Assembly: GCA_965232895.1 (NCBI GenBank)
Contig: OZ247430.1
Location: 1,860,001-1,924,000 of the forward strand
Direction: 5' to 3'
Length of the DNA stretch: 64,000 nt
Origin: Bin87 sp965232895
GTDB taxonomy: Bacteria; Chloroflexota; Dehalococcoidia; Lucifugimonadales; UBA3495
The stretch's first letter is position 1. Every line of letters begins with the position of its first letter. The notes below the pieces were generated by a model that was not told the origin of the DNA, ran no database searches, and saw nothing but the letters and a program-made list of their open reading frames with translations. The position numbers were made by a program, and so were the translations under genes. Below, in pieces: positions 44,427-52,243 of this stretch.

Positions 44427-44461
44427 AAAGCGTTGACATCGGCAACGCTTTCCACTATTCT
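44427..44461 (+). promoter_or_regulatory. Consensus promoter with overlapping operator
   Basis: TTGACA (44433-44438), 17 bases, TATTCT (44456-44461). A perfect 9-base inverted repeat AAAGCGTTG/CAACGCTTT (44427-44435 and 44443-44451) covers the -35 element. It points toward Uma2 gene 3 and giant gene 2, about 280 bases before the first start. The gap 44086-44743 holds this promoter and repeats but no gene. Confidence 0.6.
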
Positions 44462-44571
44462 AGCGTTAGATATATGTCATCATTATCGCAATAGTTGTGA
44501 TGCCGCTTTTTCTGTACGCTCACGCGCGTAGTCAGGTTCATAGATCACAGTCGGAGCAGTCGACTGGAATA

Positions 44572-44640
44572 CTGGAATAAAGGTGATTAACATGGCGCGA
44601 AAAGACCTGTCCCGGTCAGCCCTCCCTGACAAGGATAGGT
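44572..44640 (+). other. Short leader-like ORF related to the giant gene 2 leader
   Basis: AATAAAGGTGATTAACATG is identical to the ribosome site and start of the poly-C leader at 45706, but the next part reads GTCAGCCCTCCCTGAC (a small inverted repeat) instead of a C tract and stops at TGA after 16 codons. It marks a duplicated leader. Confidence 0.5.
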
Positions 44641-44743
44641 GAGAGGCTTTGCAGCAATCGTTTCCGCCAGTCGACGCAGTGTCGGAATACCACGGTGCAG
44701 AATATCCGGCGCAGGACAATGCCCAACCGAGCAAGGGTGCGAC

Positions 44744-45520
44744 ATGACCACATCCGACACTTTCGCCAGGACACCCCAGGCCCGTAAGCGCTTTGGCTTC
44801 CCGGACCCGCCGGAAGACCCGGAAGACCAGATGACCAACTTCCACCAGATGGCCGAGGCCGGCAGCCTGCATCACCTGAAACAGCATCTGGGCAACCCGG
44901 AGACCACCCTGGTGGCGGGAGAGAAATACCTGGCCCTGACGCCCACCGGCAACCTGGTCGGAGTGCGCTATCCCGACCTCCTGGTGGCCTTCGGTGTGGA
45001 CCCGGCGGCCTACTACGCCAGCAACGCCTACGTCATCGTGGAGCAGGGGAAGCCGCCGGACTTCGTGCTGGAGGTGGCGTCCCGCAGCAGCGGCCGCCTG
45101 GACGCCGTGGACAAGCGGCGGGACTACGCCGCGCTGCTCATTCCGGAATACTGGCGCTTTGACGAGACGGGGCGGTTTCACGGGGTCAAGCTGGCCGGCG
45201 ACCGTCTGGTGGACGGGGAGTACGTCGCCATCGAGGTCGAAGAGTTGTCCGACGGGAGCGTACAGGGATACAGCGGGGCGCTGAACCTGAACCTGCGCTG
45301 GGAACCGGCGCCGTTTCCGCCGTACCGGTATGGTCCGGCGCGGGGATTGCCTCGGGGTTTGCTGGTCTGGCACGACCCGGCCACGGGCTTGCCCGTCGCC
45401 AGCTTTGAGAGCGAAAGGGAGCGGGCGGCCGCCGCCGAAGCTCGCGCTGACGCCGCCGAAACCCGCGTGCGCGAACTGGAAGAGCGTCTCCTCAACCAAA
45501 GCCCTGGATGGAGCGAATAA
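44744..45520 (+). CDS. Uma2 family (DUF820) protein 3
   Basis: A 258-residue Uma2 protein, close to Uma2 protein 1: GVRYPDLLVAFGVDPAAYYA, PDFVLEVASRSS, KRRDYAALLIPEYWRFDETG and a C-terminal Ala/Glu coil (RAAAAEARADAAETRVRELE). The DQMTNFHQMAEAGSLHHLKQ segment parallels DEVTQYDQITKTGSAHYLAQ of Uma2 protein 1. ATG 44744 gives the same N-terminal length as protein 1; the ribosome site (AAGGGTGCGAC) is modest. It is co-directional with giant gene 2, 253 bases upstream of it. Confidence 0.88.
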   Translation: MTTSDTFARTPQARKRFGFPDPPEDPEDQMTNFHQMAEAGSLHHLKQHLGNPETTLVAGEKYLALTPTGNLVGVRYPDLLVAFGVDPAAYYASNAYVIVEQGKPPDFVLEVASRSSGRLDAVDKRRDYAALLIPEYWRFDETGRFHGVKLAGDRLVDGEYVAIEVEELSDGSVQGYSGALNLNLRWEPAPFPPYRYGPARGLPRGLLVWHDPATGLPVASFESERERAAAAEARADAAETRVRELEERLLNQSPGWSE

Positions 45521-45524
45521 TGAA

Positions 45525-45567
45525 ATACCTGCCCCTGGCCAGCTCCCCCCTGAAAGGGGTAGGTAAA
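45525..45567 (+). other. Hairpin between Uma2 gene 3 and giant gene 2
   Basis: TACCTGCCCCT and AGGGGTAGGTA pair with one mismatch across a C-rich loop (GCTCCCCCCTG). TACCTGCCCCTG is repeated before the C21 tract (45719-45730), so both are members of one repeat family. Confidence 0.5.
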
Positions 45568-45693
45568 AGCTGAAGTTGAGTATAAATCCCTGGAATTTAC
45601 CGGAACCGCGCATGAAGTCCTCCGGGCCCTGAAACGTCACCGAAGCCGCGTTTTCAGGTTTGCAATCCATAGTCTGAGCCGTCTACCGAAATA

Positions 45694-45772
45694 AAGGTGA
45701 TTAACATGTTCCGAAAATACCTGCCCCTGTCAGCCCCCCCCCCCCCCCCCCCCCGACTCTGGGGGTTCTGTG
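45694..45772 (+). promoter_or_regulatory. Leader ORF with C21 tract before giant gene 2
   Basis: AAAGGTGA, 5 bases, ATG at 45706 starts a leader (MFRKYLPLSAPP...) that reads through 21 C (45734-45754). At this length it is out of frame with the giant protein and ends at 45969. With 20 or 23 C it would run straight into the signal peptide of the giant protein. The internal ATG 45773 has only GGGGG as a ribosome site. Confidence 0.65.
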
Positions 45773-48700
45773 ATGAGGCCGCGGCGCTGGATGCGGCTGG
45801 GCTGGCTGGCGGCGCTGCTGCTGGCGGCCGCGCTGGTTGCCGGGATTCCGACCGGGGCGCAGGCGCAGACCACGGCGCTGGTCAGCAACCTCGGCCAGGC
45901 CGACGGAACTTTTCTCGGATTGGTTCCCAACGACCGCGCCCAGGCGTTCACCACGGGCAACAACGCTGACGGATACACCCTGGACAGCGTTGACGTCGAG
46001 TTCACCGCGCTTTCCGATGCTGCGATCTTTTCGTCGAAGATGACAGTTGCCATCCACGCTAGTTCCAGCGGAGCGCCCAGAAGCACGGCCGTAGCTACCC
46101 TGACCAACCCCGCCTATCAGCAAACGGCGACCGACCTCACCCTCAACTTCGCCGCGCCCGTCGGGGGCATCGAGCTTGCGCCGTCCAAAACGTACTGGCT
46201 GGTGATGGACAGCGACGGCACCCTGCAAGGCAACAACCGGCTCCGCAACACGGCATCGGACAGCGAGGACGCCGGGGGCGCGAGCGGCTTCAGCATCGCC
46301 GACACCAGCGCGTCCCGGGGCGCCACCAACACCGGCAACACCTGGACCACGGTGAATGAATCGAAGAAGATGCGCATCAACGGCAGCGCGAATGCGCCGC
46401 CGGCGCCGTATCTGGTCAGCAACCTCGGTCAGAGCGACAGCGATAGTATTGGTATGGGATTACGCGACTTCTACCAGGCGTTCACTACGGGCGGCAACAG
46501 CACGGGATACACCCTGAACAGCCTTGACGTCGAGTTCGCCCGTCTTTTCGACAGTGCGATCTTTTCGTCGAAGCTGACGGCCAGCATCAACAGCGATTCC
46601 GGCGGAGCGCCCGGCGCGATCGTAGGTACCCTGACCAACCCCGCCTTCTCGTCGGTGACCGTGCCGACCGGTGACCGCAACTTCACCTTCACCGCGCCCG
46701 CCGGGGGCATCCAGCTTGCGGCGAACACCACGTACTGGCTGATGCTGGAAAACGACGGCACCCTGCAAGGCAGTAACTCATTCCGAACCACGGCATCGGA
46801 CAGCGAGGACTCCGGGGGCGCGAGCGGCTTCAGCATCGGCGACAGCAGGGTGGAGCGGAGGCAGAACCGCATCGGCGGTTGGCTCACGGAGCCATATGCG
46901 ATGAAGATGCGCGTCAACGGCAGCGAGAATGCGCCGCCGCCGCGCGCGGTGTTCAGCGCTACGTGGATGAAGGTCGACGAGCCCTCGGCTTGCAGCAGCG
47001 ACACTACGGAGCAGTTCGGCGCGATCCACGACCGCGATCTGGCGATGTACACGGTGCGGCTCAGATCCGATCCGGGCGGCGACGCGACCGTGATGGTCCT
47101 GGACCCGTCGGATTCGCGGTCGGGGTTCAACCGCTACGCCGGGAACTGGGGCCGGGTGACGAACCAGCCGGTCGGGGATACGAGCGCGGTCACCGACCGC
47201 TCGAACAGCGGCACACTGCTCGAGTTCGATTCGTCGGACTGGGAGGACCCGCAGACAATCAGGCTCAACATCCACTGCGCCGACCACGACCCGCACACGT
47301 GGAACGATATCTGGCACAAGGTCACATATCCGGGCGATTTCGTGCGCGTCGTCGGTGCAGCTTCGACGAAAATAGTCGACAACTCGCGCTGGCAGGTGAC
47401 GCGGATCCGGGTGGTGGACGCCAGCGTGCCCGCGCAACCGGCCGACCTGTCCGTTGCCAGCGCCTACGCCGGCACGCTGACGGCGTCGTTGAACGGGAGC
47501 TGGTCCAAGCGCTGCAAATCGACCGAGCTGCTCGGCTGCGAGTGGGGCTTCGGCTTCAAGTGGGACTGGACGACCAGCGCCCATCCCAACGACATCTGGG
47601 ACGCGGAGCGGCTCTTCTGGGGGTTCCGCGTCAAGGTCGAGAGCGGCGAGGGCAGCGACATGTATGCCGATAGCTACGTACCGCAACCTACCGCGGAGGA
47701 CATGATCAGGCCCGATAAGGTCGTCAAATGGACGCAGCAACGCAACGATGCGTCCTACCAGTGGGGCGTCTACCCGAGCGGGCTGTACACGACGGTCGGC
47801 TCGACGACGAACCCGGGCAACCCGGTTTACCGGATCACGGTCACCCCGGTCACCATCCGCGGCCAGGAAGTGCCGGGCGAGGCGGTCACCCTGTGCGTCC
47901 AGCTGCAGTCCCGGCTCGCGACGGTACCGCAGAACAAGCAAGCCGTCGTGGTCGATTGCGACACGATGTTCACCCCCCCGGACGTGATCCCGGGGCAATT
48001 CAGCCCCAGTTCCTTGATAGGCACGCAGGTCATAGGGCCGGCGCTGACAATCACGAGCGACGCGCAATCGGTGAACGAAGGCGATCTCGTCACGTTCACG
48101 ATCACGGCCGGCACCCCGGTCGAGGTCGATACCATCGTCCACGTGAGCCTGGCCGAGGAACTGGGCGACAGCCCCGACCGCATCGGCCGTCATCAGCTGA
48201 TCACGGTGACGATCCCCGCCGGCGAGCGTTCGGCCACGTGGACGGCGACGACCCTGGCCGACGAGGTCGAACGGGGCGACGGCAGCGCGGTCGCGACGAT
48301 CCTGAACGGCGACGGCTACACGCCGGGCGAGCCCTACAGCGTCAGCGTCGCGCTCACCGACGATGACGCTCCGGCGACGCCGGAGATCAGCATCAGCGCC
48401 GGCAGCGGCGTCACCGAGGGCGGCGACGCCACCTTCACCATCACGGCCAACCCGGCCCCGGCGGCCGACCTGGACGTGAGCGTCACGGTGTCGCAGAGCG
48501 GCGACTACGGCGCGACCACGGGCCAGCAGACGGTGACCATCCCGACCACGGGCAGCGCTACCCTGACGGTGGGCACCACTAACGATGACGCCGACGAAGC
48601 CGACGGGTCGGTAACGGCGACGCTGGATACGCCAGCCGCCGACGCTGGCTACACCGTGTCGGCGACCCAGGGCGCGGCCACGGTCAACGTGGCCGACGAC

Positions 48701-50692
48701 GACGCCCCGGCCGCAGAGGTCACCACCATCGGCGTCACGCAGGTGACCGACACCACGGCGACCATCGTCTGGGCGCCCCAAGGAGACGGCGCCAAGTACC
48801 AGGTGGGCTGGTACCAGACCCAGGGGATTCCCAGGCTGCGATACGCCTCGACGACGGAGACCGAGCACCAGATCACCGGCCTCGAACCCGAGACGGCGTA
48901 CCAGGTCTTTGTGGTGGCGTCCCGGGGCGGCGCAATCATCGGCACCTACAACGTCAAGGCAACCACCCTGGCCAGCGGAGAGTCGAAGGACGCCGAGGTC
49001 GAGGTCATCCTGTCGCCGCCCACCCCGGTGGTGAGCGTCACCGCCGGCAGCGGCGTCACCGAGGGCGGCGACGCCACCTTCACCGTCACCGCCAGCCCGG
49101 CGCCGGCGACCAACCTGGCCGTCAGCGTCACGGTGTCGCAGAGCGGCGACTACGGCGCAACCACCGGCCAGCAGACGGTGACCATCCCGACTGCGGGCAG
49201 CGTCACCCTGACGGTGGGAACGACTAACGACGGGTCGGACGAGGCCGACGGGTCGGTGACGGCCACCGTGAACAGCGGCAGCGGCTACACGGTGTCCTCG
49301 TCCCAGGGCGCGGCCACGGTGAGCGTGGCCGACAATGACGACCCGCTGCTGATTCCGCCGCCGCCGACCACGCCGGAGGTGAGCATCTCCGCCGGAGGCG
49401 GCGTAACCGAGGGCGGCGACGCCAGTTTCACCGTCACGGCCAGCCCGGCCCCGGCGTCCAACCTGGACGTGAGCGTTACGGTGTCGCAGAGCGGCGACTA
49501 TGGCGCGGCCACGGGCCAGCGCACGGTGACCATCCCGACCACGGGCAGCGTCACTCTGACGGTGGGCACCACCGACGACGGGGCGGACGAGGCCGACGGG
49601 TCGGTAACGGCCACCGTGAACAGCGGTAGCGACTACACGGTGTCGGCGACCCAGGGCGCGGCCACGGTCAGCGTCGCGGACGACGACGTGCCGGAGGTCT
49701 CGATCAGCGCCGGGAACGGCGTGACCGAGGGCGGCGACGCCAGCTTCACCGTCACGGCCAGCCCGGCCCCGGCGGCGGATCTGGACGTGAGCGTCACGGT
49801 GTCGCAGAGCGGCGACTACGGCGCGACCACGGGCCAGCGCACGGTGACCATCCCCACCACGGGCAGCGTCACCCTGACGGTTGGCACAACCAACGACGGG
49901 GCGGACGAAGCCGATGGGTCGGTCACGGCCACCGTGAACGGCGGCAGCGGCTACACGGTATCCTCGTCCCAGGGCGCGGCCACGGTCAGCGTCGCGGACG
50001 ACGACGTGCCGGAGGTCTCGATCAGCGCCGGCAACGGCGTGACCGAGGGCGGCGACGCCACCTTCACCATTACCGCCAGTCCGGCCCCGGCGTCCAGCCT
50101 GGACGTCAGCGTCACGGTGTCGCAGAGCGGCGACTACGGCGCAACCACCGGCCAGCGGACGGTGACGATCTCGACCACGGGCAGCGTCACCCTCACCGTC
50201 GGCACTACCGACGACGGGTCGGACGAAGCCGACGGGTCGGTGACGGCGACGCTGGACACACCGGCCGCCGACGCCGGCTACACGGTGTCGGCGACCCAGG
50301 GAGCGGCCACCGTGACCGTCGCGGACGATGACGACGCCCCGGGACCGGAGGATAAGGTAAGCGTCACCGTGGAGGACGCCTCGGGCATGGAAGGCGACGT
50401 GGTGAAGTTCCGGATACTGCTCTCCCATGCCTTGACTGAGAAATTCGAGGTGACCTGGTTAGCCGGGCCGGCCTACCACCTGCGGGACGACCGGGCGCAT
50501 TCACGCGACTACCAGGCCATGTCCGAGGTGATGGTGTTCGCTCCGGGCGAAACCGAGCTGACGGGAGTGGTCTGGCTGAATGACGACAGCGAGGACGAGC
50601 CGGACGAGTACTTCGCGGTGGAGGCGTTCCTCCCCGGAGAGTGGTTCACCCCCGTGTCCGTGGGAACCATGACCATCGTGGACGACGACTAA
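45773..50692 (+). CDS. Giant secreted Calx-beta repeat protein 2
   Basis: About 1639 residues. A signal peptide (RLGWLAALLLAAALVAGIP) is followed by two ~170-residue copies of a choice-of-anchor-type beta domain (both start LVSNLGQ, then QAFTTG, ending ASDSED(A/S)GGASGFSI). After that come an unassigned ~330-residue region with Trp and Cys (DPHTWNDIWHKVTYPGDFVR), one diverged Calx-beta domain, one typical repeat, an FN3 domain (TTIGVTQVTDTTATIVWAPQ), four more ~103-residue Calx-beta repeats and a terminal Calx-beta domain almost identical to that of giant protein 1. Probably a Ca2+-binding adhesin or surface fibre. It is not expressed from the upstream leader at the present tract length. Confidence 0.85.
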   Translation: MRPRRWMRLGWLAALLLAAALVAGIPTGAQAQTTALVSNLGQADGTFLGLVPNDRAQAFTTGNNADGYTLDSVDVEFTALSDAAIFSSKMTVAIHASSSGAPRSTAVATLTNPAYQQTATDLTLNFAAPVGGIELAPSKTYWLVMDSDGTLQGNNRLRNTASDSEDAGGASGFSIADTSASRGATNTGNTWTTVNESKKMRINGSANAPPAPYLVSNLGQSDSDSIGMGLRDFYQAFTTGGNSTGYTLNSLDVEFARLFDSAIFSSKLTASINSDSGGAPGAIVGTLTNPAFSSVTVPTGDRNFTFTAPAGGIQLAANTTYWLMLENDGTLQGSNSFRTTASDSEDSGGASGFSIGDSRVERRQNRIGGWLTEPYAMKMRVNGSENAPPPRAVFSATWMKVDEPSACSSDTTEQFGAIHDRDLAMYTVRLRSDPGGDATVMVLDPSDSRSGFNRYAGNWGRVTNQPVGDTSAVTDRSNSGTLLEFDSSDWEDPQTIRLNIHCADHDPHTWNDIWHKVTYPGDFVRVVGAASTKIVDNSRWQVTRIRVVDASVPAQPADLSVASAYAGTLTASLNGSWSKRCKSTELLGCEWGFGFKWDWTTSAHPNDIWDAERLFWGFRVKVESGEGSDMYADSYVPQPTAEDMIRPDKVVKWTQQRNDASYQWGVYPSGLYTTVGSTTNPGNPVYRITVTPVTIRGQEVPGEAVTLCVQLQSRLATVPQNKQAVVVDCDTMFTPPDVIPGQFSPSSLIGTQVIGPALTITSDAQSVNEGDLVTFTITAGTPVEVDTIVHVSLAEELGDSPDRIGRHQLITVTIPAGERSATWTATTLADEVERGDGSAVATILNGDGYTPGEPYSVSVALTDDDAPATPEISISAGSGVTEGGDATFTITANPAPAADLDVSVTVSQSGDYGATTGQQTVTIPTTGSATLTVGTTNDDADEADGSVTATLDTPAADAGYTVSATQGAATVNVADDDAPAAEVTTIGVTQVTDTTATIVWAPQGDGAKYQVGWYQTQGIPRLRYASTTETEHQITGLEPETAYQVFVVASRGGAIIGTYNVKATTLASGESKDAEVEVILSPPTPVVSVTAGSGVTEGGDATFTVTASPAPATNLAVSVTVSQSGDYGATTGQQTVTIPTAGSVTLTVGTTNDGSDEADGSVTATVNSGSGYTVSSSQGAATVSVADNDDPLLIPPPPTTPEVSISAGGGVTEGGDASFTVTASPAPASNLDVSVTVSQSGDYGAATGQRTVTIPTTGSVTLTVGTTDDGADEADGSVTATVNSGSDYTVSATQGAATVSVADDDVPEVSISAGNGVTEGGDASFTVTASPAPAADLDVSVTVSQSGDYGATTGQRTVTIPTTGSVTLTVGTTNDGADEADGSVTATVNGGSGYTVSSSQGAATVSVADDDVPEVSISAGNGVTEGGDATFTITASPAPASSLDVSVTVSQSGDYGATTGQRTVTISTTGSVTLTVGTTDDGSDEADGSVTATLDTPAADAGYTVSATQGAATVTVADDDDAPGPEDKVSVTVEDASGMEGDVVKFRILLSHALTEKFEVTWLAGPAYHLRDDRAHSRDYQAMSEVMVFAPGETELTGVVWLNDDSEDEPDEYFAVEAFLPGEWFTPVSVGTMTIVDDD
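48387..50340 (+). repeat. Near-identical Calx-beta coding repeats of giant gene 2
   Basis: Five ~300-base units, the second onward in tandem, share long exact stretches with the units of giant gene 1 (GTGTCGCAGAGCGGCGACTA, CAGCGTCACCCTGACGGTGG). Exchange between the two loci by recombination is likely. Confidence 0.9.
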
Positions 50693-50720
50693 CCCGGCGT
50701 CGCCGGACAGCCAGGACGCA

Positions 50721-50751
50721 GAGGGGCCGGCGGCATTGCCGCCGGCCCCTC
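50721..50751 (+). terminator. Terminator hairpin of giant gene 2
   Basis: GAGGGGCCGGCGGC pairs perfectly over 14 bases with GCCGCCGGCCCCTC around ATT, 28 bases after the stop. It is the same hairpin as after giant gene 1, extended. Confidence 0.7.
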
Positions 50752-50756
50752 TCGGT

Positions 50757-50941
50757 CTCACGCGTACCCATTTTGTCTTTTACATCGATGCACCGGATGA
50801 ACAGGACTTGATTATTGTGAACGCTTCCGCGCTCTTGCCGATGCTGAAAATTGAACGCCCCACCCGCATCGTCATCATCCGGTCTATCCTGTTTATCGAT
50901 GTAAATTGGCTCCCGTAGTCGTCAAACCGGGTACGCGTGAG
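50757..50941. repeat. Palindromic element with GGGTACGCGTGAG ends, copy 2
   Basis: CTCACGCGTACCC (50757-50769) and GGGTACGCGTGAG (50929-50941) are perfect terminal inverted repeats. Inside, TTTTACATCGATGCACCGGA and CCGGTCTATCCTGTTTATCG match copy 1 (31214-31367) in reverse orientation. It lies directly after the terminator of giant gene 2. Confidence 0.85.
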
Positions 50942-50984
50942 CCGGGAGCGTGGCCTCGCTTCGTGGCCGCCGTGCGGGATATGG

Positions 50985-51404
50985 TTAGCGGCTGGCGCTG
51001 GCGCCTGACACGCGAGCAATGCCGGCCCGCGAGCAGTCCTCGTCCTCCTGGGCCGTGCCGCCGCTGCCGCCAACCGCGCCGATCAGCTCTCCGTTCATGT
51101 AGATGGGCAACGCGCCCTGCCCTGGCACGAACTCGCCGCGTTCCACTTCCATCACCGCCCGCATGATGGGCGTGGTGGACCGCTCGGTCAGGTCTCCGCT
51201 GGGCTCGCCAAAGCAGGCCGACGCCCGCGCCTTGCCGCGCGACACGTACGGTGTCCGCCAGGCGGAGCCATCCATCTTGCACATCGTAATCAGGTCGCCG
51301 CGAGCGTCCACAACCGAAAAACTGAACGCTTTGCCAAGTTCCAGTGCGGCGGCTTTTGCGCCGGCCAATATTGCTTCCGCCTGGTCGAGAGTGATGTTGG
51401 GCAT
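50985..51404 (-). CDS. GlcG/HbpS-type (DUF336) protein
   Basis: A 139-residue protein of the GlcG/HbpS heme- or cofactor-binding fold: LDQAEAILAGAKAAALELGK, FSVVDARGDLITMCKMDGS, AWRTPYVSRGKARASACFG, GQGALPIYMNGELIGAVGGS. Members bind heme or cobalamin or help glycolate and propanediol metabolism, but no specific partner is next to it. The C-terminal part after AQEDEDCSRAG is short and normal for the family. AAGGAG precedes ATG 51404. Confidence 0.88.
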   Translation of the reverse strand: MPNITLDQAEAILAGAKAAALELGKAFSFSVVDARGDLITMCKMDGSAWRTPYVSRGKARASACFGEPSGDLTERSTTPIMRAVMEVERGEFVPGQGALPIYMNGELIGAVGGSGGTAQEDEDCSRAGIARVSGASASR

Positions 51405-51464
51405 GATCGTATTCTCCTTGTGAGTGAATTGTCCTGTGCTGAGCTGTACGGTTGCGAACCATCG

Positions 51465-51920
51465 CTAGCCGTTTTGTGTATCGCCGTTTTCGAGCAGAGG
51501 CAGGGGTTCGTCAAAGGGTTCGTTGCGTACGGCGGCGGCCAGGCGGCGCTGGTTCCACTCGCTGAGCAACCGGCGGAACTCGGCCTTAGCTTCCGCTCGG
51601 CCCTGCGCTCGGCCCTCCTCCCGCTGCTTCTCCTGCAACGGCCGGACGTACTTGTTCATCAGGTAATCGTAAGTGACCATAAGACGTTGAATGACCTCCA
51701 TCAGGGTGAACGTAGCGGGTATTCCCAATGCCGTGACGGCTGGAATGTGCGCCAATGCCGCTTCCGCCACTTCGCCCCTGCTGTAATCCGGGTGGAGCCA
51801 ACTGAGAAACTCCGTAATCCCGTACATTGCCAGGAGCCATTGTACCCAATACAGTGCAATGTAGGGCAACCTCCAGCGCGGCGGAATGGCCCAAATGGAT
51901 TCTCTGCGTTGACCCGTCAT
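51465..51920 (-). CDS. Membrane protein with cytosolic coiled-coil tail
   Basis: About 151 residues. Two hydrophobic segments (LPYIALYWVQWLLAMYGITE and HIPAVTALGIPATFTLMEV) are followed by a highly charged tail with repeats (REEGRAQGRAEAKAEFRRL) and a motif LSEWNQRRLAAAVRNEPFDE. I do not recognise a named family. ATG 51920 has GGAG only two bases before it; GTG 51971 is an alternative start. It is divergent from the genes to its right. Confidence 0.6.
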   Translation of the reverse strand: MTGQRRESIWAIPPRWRLPYIALYWVQWLLAMYGITEFLSWLHPDYSRGEVAEAALAHIPAVTALGIPATFTLMEVIQRLMVTYDYLMNKYVRPLQEKQREEGRAQGRAEAKAEFRRLLSEWNQRRLAAAVRNEPFDEPLPLLENGDTQNG

Positions 51921-51995
51921 CGCTCCGGGTCCGACGCTGCGGTCACGTTGTGCGATGGTTACGCTCCACACGGCCCCGGTTGAGTGAATTCAACG

Positions 51996-52021
51996 GGCTG
52001 CGCTATTATAGCAGCGCAGCC
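51996..52021. other. Perfect hairpin in a divergent intergenic region
   Basis: GGCTGCGCT and AGCGCAGCC pair around ATTATAGC. It lies between divergent genes and overlaps a TATTATA stretch, so it could be an operator. Confidence 0.4.
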
Positions 52022-52076
52022 GGCCAGACCACCGCACCAAGCGGGCGCCACGCCGGTTCACGGGACACGCTTCACC

Positions 52077-52205
52077 ATGTTCGGTTTCTTCGACTCGTTC
52101 AAGAAAGGCTGCGGATGCGCCCTTGGTGTGGTTGTCGGCCTGGTTATCGCCGCTGTAATCGTTAACCTGCTCTTCGGCGCTTGCGAGGTCATCAACATCC
52201 CCTAA
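52077..52205 (+). CDS. Small single-pass membrane protein
   Basis: A 42-residue peptide, MFGFFDSFKKGCGCALGVVV then GLVIAAVIVNLLFGACEVIN, with a short cytosolic start, a Cys-Cys-containing membrane segment and a short outer end. ATG 52077 lacks a good ribosome site; a longer frame from 51984 adds an unlikely leader. Its small size makes it uncertain. Confidence 0.4.
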   Translation: MFGFFDSFKKGCGCALGVVVGLVIAAVIVNLLFGACEVINIP

Positions 52206-52243
52206 TCTATTGCCCATTGCCGGCCCATTCAGGAGTAGCGTAA

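Noticed and set aside
45706..45969. The poly-C leader frame taken as an independent gene
   Set aside because: After the tract it is only the shifted frame of the giant protein's signal region, so it is treated as a leader rather than a gene.
46778..50428. A 1216-codon open frame on the minus strand across giant gene 2
   Set aside because: It is the antisense frame of a high-GC repeat gene; the product is a low-complexity Arg/Gly/Val string without domains, and the plus strand has clear Calx-beta domains.
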